Assembly (NCBI RefSeq): GCF_022531965.1 | Contig: NZ_CP092831.1 | Coordinates: 3,419,001-3,483,000 of the forward strand | Source: Paenibacillus peoriae | GTDB taxonomy: Bacteria > Bacillota > Bacilli > Paenibacillales > Paenibacillaceae | DNA: 64,000 bases | Reading direction: 5' to 3' | Shown: positions 44,175 to 53,660 of the stretch, one piece after another | Numbering within the stretch: position 1 is the stretch's first letter | How the letters are laid out: each line of letters starts with the position of its first letter | Program-made: the position numbers and the translations under genes | Notes under the pieces: generated by a model | Told to the model about the DNA's origin: nothing | What the model saw: the letters and a program-made list of their open reading frames with translations, nothing else | Databases searched by the model: none

Positions 44175-44495
44175 ATGAACAGACATGCTGTTATTTTCTG
44201 GCTTACCCTTGCTTTGGGTGCATATGGGATTGTGGATATGCTGTGGAGAGGAAGTTGGGGCTTTCTCATGAGTTTACTCATTCCCGTCCTTGTTTTTGCA
44301 GTTATATTTCTGCTATACAAATACCTGCCAGGACAAAGCAATCGTACTCCCAAAATCAAACCCTCTGTGCGCACCATGGCTAAAACAGCCAACGCACGTA
44401 AGCAGCAGACTACGGGCAAGCGCAAAGCGTATCCTTTTCATGTGATTGAAGGTTCCAAGGGCAAAAATGAAGAAGAACAACCTAAATATCATTAA
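44175..44495 (+). CDS. YqhP / SA1362-like small membrane protein
   Basis: 106 residues, starting seven bases after yqhQ. Two adjacent transmembrane helices (about 5-22 and 30-49) precede a basic tail (KIKPSVRTMAKTANARKQQT) and an HVIEGSKGK end. Size, layout and position next to yqhQ fit the YqhP (SA1362) family. Translationally linked to yqhQ and closed by a terminator. Function unknown. Confidence 0.65.
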   Translation: MNRHAVIFWLTLALGAYGIVDMLWRGSWGFLMSLLIPVLVFAVIFLLYKYLPGQSNRTPKIKPSVRTMAKTANARKQQTTGKRKAYPFHVIEGSKGKNEEEQPKYH

Positions 44496-44525
44496 CGATA
44501 ATAATCATCCTTTAAAATGCAGCAC

Positions 44526-44578
44526 AAAGGAGCCGTCACCCGCATATTCAAATATGACCGGGAAGAGGCTCCTTTTTT
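44526..44578 (+). terminator. Terminator of yqhQ and the YqhP-like gene
   Basis: AAAGGAGCC (44526-44534) pairs with GGCTCCTTT (44567-44575), followed by six T. Confidence 0.8.
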
Positions 44579-44614
44579 ACACCCTTTTAAATTACTTTAA
44601 CTGCCAATTAGTGT

Positions 44615-45604
44615 TCATTTCATAGCGTACATGGTATCCTTCATCAATTGGTATTTGCTATACTGCTGCTGGTAAGAAGTGATGCTCCATTTGTGGAAAA
44701 AAGCATCCCCTGCCTGCACACCGGAAGCATACAGCAAATCACTTTGCACTGTAGAAATGTTAAATTGTGCAGTGCGGATCCCCAATGTTGGAATTTTAAT
44801 CGTCCGATACCGATTCTCCTGCTCAATATATCGTTCATCGTGTGCTGATAGCATGGTATCAAAAATAGCCTGTAGCATGGTCAATGGACCCCGTATATAA
44901 GAAACTTTGGTCTCCGTACCCGTCTTGCCCACCATTTGAAACCCTACCGTTGGAATCGTTTTGGCCTCTCGTTCATTTACAGGCTCATCAAAAAGCCACA
45001 AAGGCAAATTGCTTAGTAAAGCCCCATCAACTACAAATACAAATTGCTGGGAAAAGGTTTTTCCCTTGGCAAGTGCAGAATCAAGTCTTAACATAACGGG
45101 ATCAAAAAAGTAAGGGATACTTGTGCTCATCCGAATGGCCTTTGCTACCTCCAGTGAAGAAGGATTTATACCGAAACGTTTGATATCCTCAGGAAGCACC
45201 AGAATGCGTCCATTCGTGATATCTGATGCAATAATGCGCAGTTTGCCAGGAGGTAAATCCGCAAACGTACGCACTCCCTTAGCTCGTAACAGCTCACGTA
45301 CCCAGTGCTCCAGTGCCTCCCCTGAATAGAGACCTTTTTTAAGAAAGATACGAGCTGCTGGTCCAACCCACTTAATATTGAACACTGGAGAACGTCGTAA
45401 CAACTTAACCAAGGGGGTTTTCTCAATTACGGCTTTCATTTCATCCGCAGAGTATCCCGCAGCCAATAAAGCAGCTACAATAGCACCTGATGATGTACCT
45501 GCCAAACGATTGAATACAATTCCATGCTCCTCCGCAGCCTTAACTGCACCCGCCAGCGAAATTCCCTTAACCCCTCCACCCTGGAACACAGCATTGATCA
45601 GCAT
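44615..45604 (-). CDS. Patatin-like phospholipase, RssA type
   Basis: 329 residues. The patatin fold is shown by the oxyanion loop QGGGVKGISLAGA (8-20), the nucleophile elbow GTSSG (Ser38) and the dyad Asp in VVDGALLSNLP. It probably hydrolyses acyl esters of membrane lipids. No signal peptide, so cytoplasmic. Its GGAGG ribosome site lies in the 3' arm of the terminator of the gene upstream (45611-45668), 11 bases before the ATG, so readthrough RNA would hide its own ribosome site. Confidence 0.88.
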   Translation of the reverse strand: MLINAVFQGGGVKGISLAGAVKAAEEHGIVFNRLAGTSSGAIVAALLAAGYSADEMKAVIEKTPLVKLLRRSPVFNIKWVGPAARIFLKKGLYSGEALEHWVRELLRAKGVRTFADLPPGKLRIIASDITNGRILVLPEDIKRFGINPSSLEVAKAIRMSTSIPYFFDPVMLRLDSALAKGKTFSQQFVFVVDGALLSNLPLWLFDEPVNEREAKTIPTVGFQMVGKTGTETKVSYIRGPLTMLQAIFDTMLSAHDERYIEQENRYRTIKIPTLGIRTAQFNISTVQSDLLYASGVQAGDAFFHKWSITSYQQQYSKYQLMKDTMYAMK

Positions 45605-45609
45605 AGATC

Positions 45610-45668
45610 AAAAAACCTCCGTTCTCTTGGGAGTAAGCAGTTCTACTGCTTATCTATGAGAACGGAGG
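45610..45668 (-). terminator. Terminator of the glycosidase-like gene, holding the patatin gene's ribosome site
   Basis: CCTCCGTTCTC (45616-45626) pairs perfectly with GAGAACGGAGG (45658-45668), with an inner AAGCAGT/ACTGCTT hairpin. TTTTTT follows on the minus strand. The GGAGG of the closing arm is the only ribosome site for the patatin gene. Confidence 0.85.
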
Positions 45669-45699
45669 CCCAAATAGAACCTATATGATCCAATTTATA

Positions 45700-47436
45700 T
45701 CACATTTGATAATAATTTTGAAGAAGCTGAATGAGTCCATATGGATTTTTACGCAAATGCTGTGCACTAAAGTAAATATCCCCTTTGACCTGTTTATAAT
45801 CTTTGTTCAGTTCAAGCTGCTTAATTAGCTCTTGAGCCGTTTGCCAGCCCTTTTCAGGGGTGCCGATTTTATACGGAGAATGACCGATATATAGCTTAAC
45901 ATCTGAATTTTTGACCTCATTGGACCACCATGCGACAAGCTTGTCATATCCAGCCGCAGGGAAACCGATACTCCAGTAAATTTGTGGAGCTACATAGTCA
46001 ATCCATTCTTTGTTAATCCAGGTTCTCACATCCGCAAACGTCGTATCATACGCTGTAACGCCTGCCTTCGTGTCTGAACCCGTTAAGTCCTGAGATTTGT
46101 TGCGCCACACTCCAAATGGGCTAATTCCGAATTGAACTTTAGACTTGCTGGCATGAATGCTTTTGCCCAAATCGCGAACAAAACTGTTCACATTATCTCT
46201 CCGCCAGTCGCCCTTATTAGAGATTTTGTTGGCATTATATGCTTTGAAGGTCGCATCATCATCAAAAGTCCCGCTGTAAGGATAAAAATAATCGTCCAAA
46301 TGGACGCCGTCAATATCATATCCGTCCACGACCTCCATAATCGCCGCAATGACATGCTGACGTGCAGCCGGAATTCCTGGATTGATGTACAATTGGCTAC
46401 CATTCTTAACAATCCAGTCCGGGTGCTGATTAGCCACATGGTTTGCAGCCAAACCGCTGGTTGTTCCTGTAGAATTCGCACGGAACGGATTAAACCAGGC
46501 ATGGAATTCCATCCCTCGCTTATGCGATTCGCTAATCATAAATTTCAAGGGATCATAGCCTGGATTTTTACCTTGGGTGTTGGTCAAATACTTGCTCCAG
46601 GGTACGAGACTCGACGGGTAGAGCGCATCACCGCTGGCACGAACCTGAACAAATACCGCATTGATGCCCATCCCCTGCAAATCATCAAGCATTTTAGTAA
46701 ACTCCTGTTTTTGCTTCTCGGAGCTGCTTCGAGCAGCGGAAGAAGGCCAATCTCCATTAATGGTAGAAATCCATGCCCCACGCATGGAGGTTGAAGCCTT
46801 TACCTGAACAACATTTGCCTGTGAAGAACTTGAACCGTCCTCACTAGTAGACGGTGAAGTGACAACCGTCTGCTCATTATCGCTGGCTCCCTGATCCGTA
46901 CTTACACTCTCCTGATTGCCAGATGCAGACGTATCTGATGTGGAAGCACTGTTTCCCGCCGAGCTACTCCCACCCGTAGAGACACCTTCCTTACCACTGC
47001 TTAACGTAATGACTCGCTCTGAAGCTTGCCAATCCACTTTTAATCCCAACTCTTCCCCAACAAAACGCAGTGGCACCATGACTCTTCCGCTTGTCATACG
47101 GGCAGATGCATCCAGTCGAACGGACTTACCATTCACCGTAGCGCTTTGTGCACCATTCTCCATAGATATATTTTTGTTCTGTGCTGTAATCGTTACCGTA
47201 CCGGACGATTCCGACCAGTTGACCTGAGCGCCCAATCCCTCACTAATCACTCGCAAAGGAACCATCGTAACATTGGCTCCCTGTACAATATACGGTGATG
47301 CGTCACTTTGCAGGGACTGTCCGTCCAATATAATTTCAATATCACCAGTTGAAGCTGCTTGGACTCCAGGAACGATGGCAGTCTGCACTGCTAAGAGTAT
47401 GCCTGCAGCCAATGCCACTATTTTCTTTCGATTCAT
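45700..47436 (-). CDS. Secreted glycosidase-like protein (GHL10) with stalk domain
   Basis: 578 residues. A Sec signal peptide (1-27) is followed by a copper-amine-oxidase-N-type stalk domain (about 30-150) with paired VMVPLRFVGEELG-like strands. A Ser/Thr-rich spacer (155-205) leads to a GHL10/DUF187 TIM-barrel domain (210-575) with RGAWISTINGDWPS, FHAWFNPFRANS, the acidic DGVHLDDYFYP motif and a DYVAPQIYWSIGF end. Related proteins act on the cell wall or on extracellular glycans; the substrate is unknown. Secreted to the surface. Confidence 0.85.
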   Translation of the reverse strand: MNRKKIVALAAGILLAVQTAIVPGVQAASTGDIEIILDGQSLQSDASPYIVQGANVTMVPLRVISEGLGAQVNWSESSGTVTITAQNKNISMENGAQSATVNGKSVRLDASARMTSGRVMVPLRFVGEELGLKVDWQASERVITLSSGKEGVSTGGSSSAGNSASTSDTSASGNQESVSTDQGASDNEQTVVTSPSTSEDGSSSSQANVVQVKASTSMRGAWISTINGDWPSSAARSSSEKQKQEFTKMLDDLQGMGINAVFVQVRASGDALYPSSLVPWSKYLTNTQGKNPGYDPLKFMISESHKRGMEFHAWFNPFRANSTGTTSGLAANHVANQHPDWIVKNGSQLYINPGIPAARQHVIAAIMEVVDGYDIDGVHLDDYFYPYSGTFDDDATFKAYNANKISNKGDWRRDNVNSFVRDLGKSIHASKSKVQFGISPFGVWRNKSQDLTGSDTKAGVTAYDTTFADVRTWINKEWIDYVAPQIYWSIGFPAAGYDKLVAWWSNEVKNSDVKLYIGHSPYKIGTPEKGWQTAQELIKQLELNKDYKQVKGDIYFSAQHLRKNPYGLIQLLQNYYQM

Positions 47437-47540
47437 ATTATTACAATCCTCCGCTAACCCTGTTAATTTTAACCCCTATCTTGTCCTGCTATATAATGGA
47501 TAGACGCTAATCACCGGATATTTGTTGCGGTCGGAACAAA

Positions 47541-47574
47541 TAAAAAAGCATCGTCCATAAGGACAGATGCTTTT
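47541..47574 (-). terminator. Terminator of mntR
   Basis: AAAAGCATCGTCC (47544-47556) pairs with GGACAGATGCTTTT (47561-47574) with one bulge. TTTTTTATTT follows on the minus strand. It overlaps the last codon of mntR. Confidence 0.8.
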
Positions 47575-47998
47575 AGGAATCTCCACTCAATTCCTTGTGT
47601 ATGTCATGAAGCTGGCGCAAGCGATCTTCATCCCGACGAAAATATTCAACCAATGTTTCGATACGGGTGATGGAATCCCAGCTCAAATGATGCTCAATAC
47701 CTTCCACATCTTTATATATCAGGTCCTTCTCAACCCCAATCATATCCAGAAATTGCTCTAATAACTGATGGCGATCAACCAACCGTTTGCCGACCTTTTT
47801 CCCTTTTGGTGTCAAAATCAGTCCCCGATACTTCTCATATACAAGATAATCGTCCTTATCCAACTTCTGAATCATTTTGGTGACGGACGAAGGATGCACC
47901 TCTAAACCCTCTGCGATGTCCGAGACACGAGCATATCCCTTCTCATCAATCAGTTGGTAAATGCGTTCCAAATAATCTTCCATGCTTGGCGTTGGCAC
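47573..47998 (-). CDS. mntR: Manganese-responsive repressor MntR
   Basis: 141 residues, DtxR family. A winged helix (1-70) and a helical dimer domain. All six metal ligands of B. subtilis MntR are at the same numbers: Asp8, Glu11, His77, Glu99, Glu102 and His103. It represses manganese importers and activates exporters when Mn is bound. No transporter gene is adjacent. MntR also lies in the yqh region of B. subtilis. Confidence 0.95.
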   Translation of the reverse strand: MPTPSMEDYLERIYQLIDEKGYARVSDIAEGLEVHPSSVTKMIQKLDKDDYLVYEKYRGLILTPKGKKVGKRLVDRHQLLEQFLDMIGVEKDLIYKDVEGIEHHLSWDSITRIETLVEYFRRDEDRLRQLHDIHKELSGDS

Positions 47999-48172
47999 TT
48001 GTTTCCCTCTTTTCTGTTATTGAACGGGCGCTTACCGCCTTCATTTCCTGCGTTAAACCTACTATGTAATGATACATGTTATCATTGCCCATTGGCAAGT
48101 CTCATCCCTTCACTCACATCTATTGCCACGATTTGTTCAATTTAAGCCGGGTACACTAATATCGTCGTCCCT

Positions 48173-48201
48173 GTATCGTTTACTTCTGCGGCAATATGTT
48201 A
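48173..48201 (+). promoter_or_regulatory. Possible sigma-G promoter of splB
   Basis: GTATC (48173-48177), 17 bases, TATGTTA (48195-48201) resemble the forespore pattern GNATR / CATNNTA with one mismatch in each box. B. subtilis splB is sigma-G controlled. Confidence 0.4.
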
Positions 48202-48250
48202 AAGTTGGACACCAGAGCACTGTGGATTTATTTTGAAAGGAGCGTTAGCC

Positions 48251-49315
48251 ATGTCTACGCTTGAGCGTACTCCTGTCCAAACCAGAGGAACCAAGCCATT
48301 TTTGCCTGACCTGGTGTTTTTTGAGCCAGACGCACTAAATTATCCCAAGGGCCAGCGTATTATGGATTGGGTTAAAGCCAAGGATATTCCGTACCGGATG
48401 ACTACCTCTCACAACCGAATTACCAATTTACCAGGTGAAACTGAAGTTGAAAAGTACCGAATGGCAAAAAAAACTTTGGTAGTTGGTATCCGTAAAACGT
48501 TAACTTTTGATCAATCCAAGCCTTCTGCTGAATATGCCATCCCCATTTCGACTGGTTGCATGGGGCATTGTCACTACTGTTATTTACAAACAACCTTGGG
48601 AGCAAAGCCGTATATTCGTGTATATGTCAACACTGACGATATCTTATCAGCAGCTAAAGCTTATATCGAGGAGCGTGCGCCTGAAATTACCCGTTTTGAA
48701 GCAGCTTGTACCTCCGATCCGGTTGGTTTGGAGCATATCACCGGAACGCTTGGAGACTTGATTCGTTTCATGGCAGATGAGGAATTTGGCCGTCTGCGTT
48801 TTGTTACTAAATATCATCATGTTGATCCATTGCTGGATATTAAACATAATGGTCATACTCGCATCCGCTTTAGCATTAATTCCGATTATGTTATTAAACA
48901 GTTTGAACCTGCAACTTCCCGCTTCGAGGAACGTATTGAAGCCGCGGGCAAAATCGCACGAGCCGGTTATCCGCTGGGGTTCATCATTGCACCCATCATC
49001 TGGTATGACGGCTGGGAAGAAGGTTACGGCGAGTTACTGCGCAAATTGGGAGAAACCTTGCCCCAGCATGCTACAAAAGATTTGACGTTCGAATTAATAC
49101 AGCATCGCTTCACCAAAACATCCAAAGCTGTCATCGAGAAACGTTATCCGAAAACCAAGCTGGAGATGGACATAGAGAAACGCAAGAAAAAATGGGGACG
49201 CTGGGGACAAAACAAATACGTTTATCCCGATGAACAGCAAAATGCACTGCGAGAGTTTATCACAGAGCGTATTTTTGAACATTTTCCTTTAAGTCGTATT
49301 GAGTATTTCACATAA
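48251..49315 (+). CDS. splB: Spore photoproduct lyase
   Basis: 354 residues from ATG 48251, nine bases after AAAGGAG; a TTG at 48233 lies before the ribosome site. Radical SAM enzyme that reverses the spore-specific thymine dimer during germination. The cluster motif is CMGHCHYC (Cys103, 107, 110) and the hydrogen-donor Cys is in AACTSDP (Cys153, equal to Cys141 of B. subtilis). No splA gene precedes it. Its end overlaps the convergent ccdA end by eight bases. Confidence 0.95.
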   Translation: MSTLERTPVQTRGTKPFLPDLVFFEPDALNYPKGQRIMDWVKAKDIPYRMTTSHNRITNLPGETEVEKYRMAKKTLVVGIRKTLTFDQSKPSAEYAIPISTGCMGHCHYCYLQTTLGAKPYIRVYVNTDDILSAAKAYIEERAPEITRFEAACTSDPVGLEHITGTLGDLIRFMADEEFGRLRFVTKYHHVDPLLDIKHNGHTRIRFSINSDYVIKQFEPATSRFEERIEAAGKIARAGYPLGFIIAPIIWYDGWEEGYGELLRKLGETLPQHATKDLTFELIQHRFTKTSKAVIEKRYPKTKLEMDIEKRKKKWGRWGQNKYVYPDEQQNALREFITERIFEHFPLSRIEYFT

Positions 49316-50030
49316 CTAGCATCCAACCCGGGGTAATCCGTTGTAAAAATAGCGTTACATCGGTCATATGATCCGTTACCAGTAAAATGCCAGTGATAAC
49401 AAGTAGTATGCCACCTGTTTTGATGAGGATGGAGGTATAGCGAGAGGATAGCCGAACAGAGCCTACCAGCAAAGCTAATACAAAAAATGGAATCGCAAAC
49501 CCGAGCGCATAGCCTGTAATCAGTTTGAACCAAATGTGATGCTCTACTGCAGCCAAAGCGATAATAGCTGTTAGCATGGGACCGATACAGGGCGACCAGC
49601 CTGCCGCAAAACCAATTCCGATTACAAAGGAACCGGCGTACCCGGCAGGCTTCCATGTCCAGCGAAGCTTATGCTCCCTCATTAGAATCAAAGGACTTAC
49701 CACACCGAGAGATACCAGTCCCATTAGTAAAATAAGTAACCCTGCTACCACTCTTAGCGTATCCCCATAATTGGCAAACCATTCTCCAAGCAACCCGACA
49801 CCTGCACCCAGTGAATAGAAAACGACCGAAAAGCCCAGTACAAAAGCAAGTGTATGCCCCATCGTACGATAACGAACCTCGGCCTTATGCCGTCCTTCAG
49901 CCAGTTCACGCGCAGACATCCCTGTCATATACGATAAATAAGATGGATACAGCGGTAAACAACACGGTGAAAAAAAAGAAACCAGTCCGGCTACGATCGC
50001 CAATCCGGCGTTAATATCTGTCATCCTCAT
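49308..50030 (-). CDS. ccdA: CcdA-type cytochrome c biogenesis / thiol transporter
   Basis: 240 residues, about six transmembrane helices. The two reactive cysteine sites are in FFSPCCLPLYPSY (first helix) and GWSPCIGPMLTAI (fourth). It moves reducing power from thioredoxin across the membrane for cytochrome c and spore cortex thiol proteins. A single gene with no resA or ccs partner next to it. Convergent with splB, with overlapping 3' ends and no separate terminator seen. Confidence 0.9.
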   Translation of the reverse strand: MRMTDINAGLAIVAGLVSFFSPCCLPLYPSYLSYMTGMSARELAEGRHKAEVRYRTMGHTLAFVLGFSVVFYSLGAGVGLLGEWFANYGDTLRVVAGLLILLMGLVSLGVVSPLILMREHKLRWTWKPAGYAGSFVIGIGFAAGWSPCIGPMLTAIIALAAVEHHIWFKLITGYALGFAIPFFVLALLVGSVRLSSRYTSILIKTGGILLVITGILLVTDHMTDVTLFLQRITPGWMLVM

Positions 50031-50115
50031 TTCCTCCCCTGTCTTAAGTGAACACGAGCAAACAAGCCCTGCCTACTAAACATACGTGTAGCGGGAGCAA
50101 AATATGATGCACGCC

Positions 50116-50156
50116 AAAAAGCGCATGCCCAAGAAGAATGATTCTCGGGCATACGC
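50116..50156 (-). terminator. Terminator of metG
   Basis: GCGCATGCCC (50121-50130) pairs with GGGCATACGC (50147-50156), followed by TTTTTGG on the minus strand. Confidence 0.8.
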
Positions 50157-50184
50157 TCATTACGTTCTTTTATTAACTAGCGTA

Positions 50185-52224
<2,040 letters not shown>

Positions 52225-52290
52225 TCACGGCAGCTCGATAAGTCCTGCTGACATGATGGTACTCCAATTTATGAATTTGGAACAAATTGG

Positions 52291-52575
52291 GCACAAAAAA
52301 GACCCCCGCCCCTATGGGACGAGAGTCACCTCACGCGTTACCACCCAATTTTCCTGTATCCTCGCAGACTACAGGCTTCACCGGTCACATCTGACCGCCC
52401 ATTAACGCTGGAACACGCCTCCCCCTTACGTTTGCCTCCCGTGCACAAATAACTGTGGCAAATACGCTCGAAAAAGGTTCCTCCAGGACCATATTCAGGC
52501 TTCGCTCCAGACCGGTTTGCAGCTAACCCCGGCTCTCTGTACTGGACAATTCACCCTACTCATCCCTTCGCAGGA
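52291..52575 (-). promoter_or_regulatory. T-box leader of metG, methionine specifier
   Basis: The T-box core GGGTGGTAACGCG is at 52346-52334 on the minus strand. The specifier codon ATG (52492-52490) follows GAAT in the stem I loop. The terminator GACTCTCGTCCC-ATAG-GGGCGGGGGTC (52326-52301) with six T ends the leader. Stem I reaches to about 52570. Uncharged tRNA-Met would stabilise the antiterminator and let metG be read. Confidence 0.92.
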
Positions 52576-52617
52576 AAACAATATTAACCAAAATATAACC
52601 AAATCCGCATAGCGCTG

Positions 52618-52908
52618 TCAAGTCAGACTCTTCTCGGAATGAGTAGCCAAACGATCTTCGCTAGACCTGTCTGTCTCCTTTTTTGCAGGAGGAACCAAAT
52701 CTACGCCTCCTGGATGAAAGGGATGGCATTTGGCTATACGCTTAGTAGCAAGCCATGAACCTTTGAGCGCACCATGCACTTCTACCGCCTCCAACGCGTA
52801 CGCTGAACACGTTGGATAGAATCGGCAGGTAGCCGGCTTTAACGGTGAAATATAGGAACGATAAAACTTAATCGGAGCCTGTACCACTCTGCGTGTGGTG
52901 ATTTTCAT
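52618..52908 (-). CDS. yidD: Membrane insertion efficiency factor YidD
   Basis: 96 residues from ATG 52908; the open frame to 53031 would lie within zur. Contains the family signature [20 protein letters not shown] with three conserved cysteines overall, then [22 protein letters not shown]. Helps YidC-dependent insertion of membrane proteins and sits on the membrane through an amphipathic helix. One base follows the zur stop, so the two are cotranscribed. Confidence 0.92.
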   Translation of the reverse strand: MKITTRRVVQAPIKFYRSYISPLKPATCRFYPTCSAYALEAVEVHGALKGSWLATKRIAKCHPFHPGGVDLVPPAKKETDRSSEDRLATHSEKSLT

Positions 52909-52909
52909 T

Positions 52910-53407
52910 TCAGTAGCCCCCGTGGCTGTGAGTGTGAGTGTGACTGCTCGTCTGTCTGAATCCCCCATCCGAATTACTATCAGTATGTCCATTCTTCTGT
53001 TGACATTCTTTACAATAACCAAAAATTTCAAACTTGTGCTCGACGATTTGGAATTGATCCGTTGTATCCGTCATTTGCATTGGGCAAAAAGAAATCGGTA
53101 ATGTTTTCTGACAGCTCAAGCAAATCATATGGTGATGGTGATGATGCTCATTACAGCTCACCTTGAACTTCATTCCATCCTCAAAAGATACCTGTTCCAG
53201 CACACCTAATTCCTGCATTACACGCAAATTACGATAAACTGTATCAAAGCTAAGTCCACTGTACTTCTTACCCATATATTCATAAACGTCTTTGGGGGAC
53301 AGATACCCTTCATTCTCGGAAAATAACGTGGCCAACGTTTTGCGCTGATCTGTAATACGCAGCCCCTGAGCGGACATTGTTGCAATAATCTCATCCTTTG
53401 TCAGCAT
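52910..53407 (-). CDS. zur: Fur-family zinc uptake regulator Zur
   Basis: 165 residues from ATG 53407, nine bases after GGGGAGG; a GTG at 53416 directly abuts the ribosome site. DNA-binding winged helix (1-80, [13 protein letters not shown] as recognition region), then a dimer domain with structural zinc cysteines CLSCQ and CKECQ. A natural stretch of six His (residues about 90-95) covers the regulatory zinc site, and a second His-rich tail ([10 protein letters not shown]) closes the protein. Zinc-bound Zur represses zinc importers. I could not find a Zur box nearby. Confidence 0.88.
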   Translation of the reverse strand: MLTKDEIIATMSAQGLRITDQRKTLATLFSENEGYLSPKDVYEYMGKKYSGLSFDTVYRNLRVMQELGVLEQVSFEDGMKFKVSCNEHHHHHHMICLSCQKTLPISFCPMQMTDTTDQFQIVEHKFEIFGYCKECQQKNGHTDSNSDGGFRQTSSHTHTHSHGGY

Positions 53408-53524
53408 GCGTTTCACCCTCCCCTGTCTGTAGTTTCAGGTTTTCTGATGCAGGCTTAGGCTTGCATCTATTTATTATACCACGATTAAAGTCAATATTAT
53501 AAGAGATATTCGCATCTATACATA

Positions 53525-53575
53525 AGAAAAAGACGCTCTCCAGCGCTACGATCAAATTCGCAGCAGGAGAACGCC
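53525..53575 (-). terminator. Terminator of the stalk/PKD gene
   Basis: On the minus strand GGCGTTCTCC-TGCTGCG pairs with CGTAGCGC-TGGAGAGCGTC over a short loop, followed by TTTTTC. Confidence 0.75.
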
Positions 53576-53660
53576 TATATTCTGCAAGTGACATCGACTT
53601 TTAAACGGTGAATGACGAGACCCAAGGTCTAAGCCGGTAAACAGTACCGGTTAATTCATA

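Noticed and set aside
53416..53520. Zur box controlling zur itself
   Set aside because: Only a half-like CACGATTA can be seen; there is no palindrome of the AAATCGTAAT-N-ATTACGATTT kind.
53391..53594. A 67-codon minus-strand open frame upstream of zur
   Set aside because: It spans the strong terminator of the stalk/PKD gene and the zur leader, has no good ribosome site, and its composition is not protein-like.
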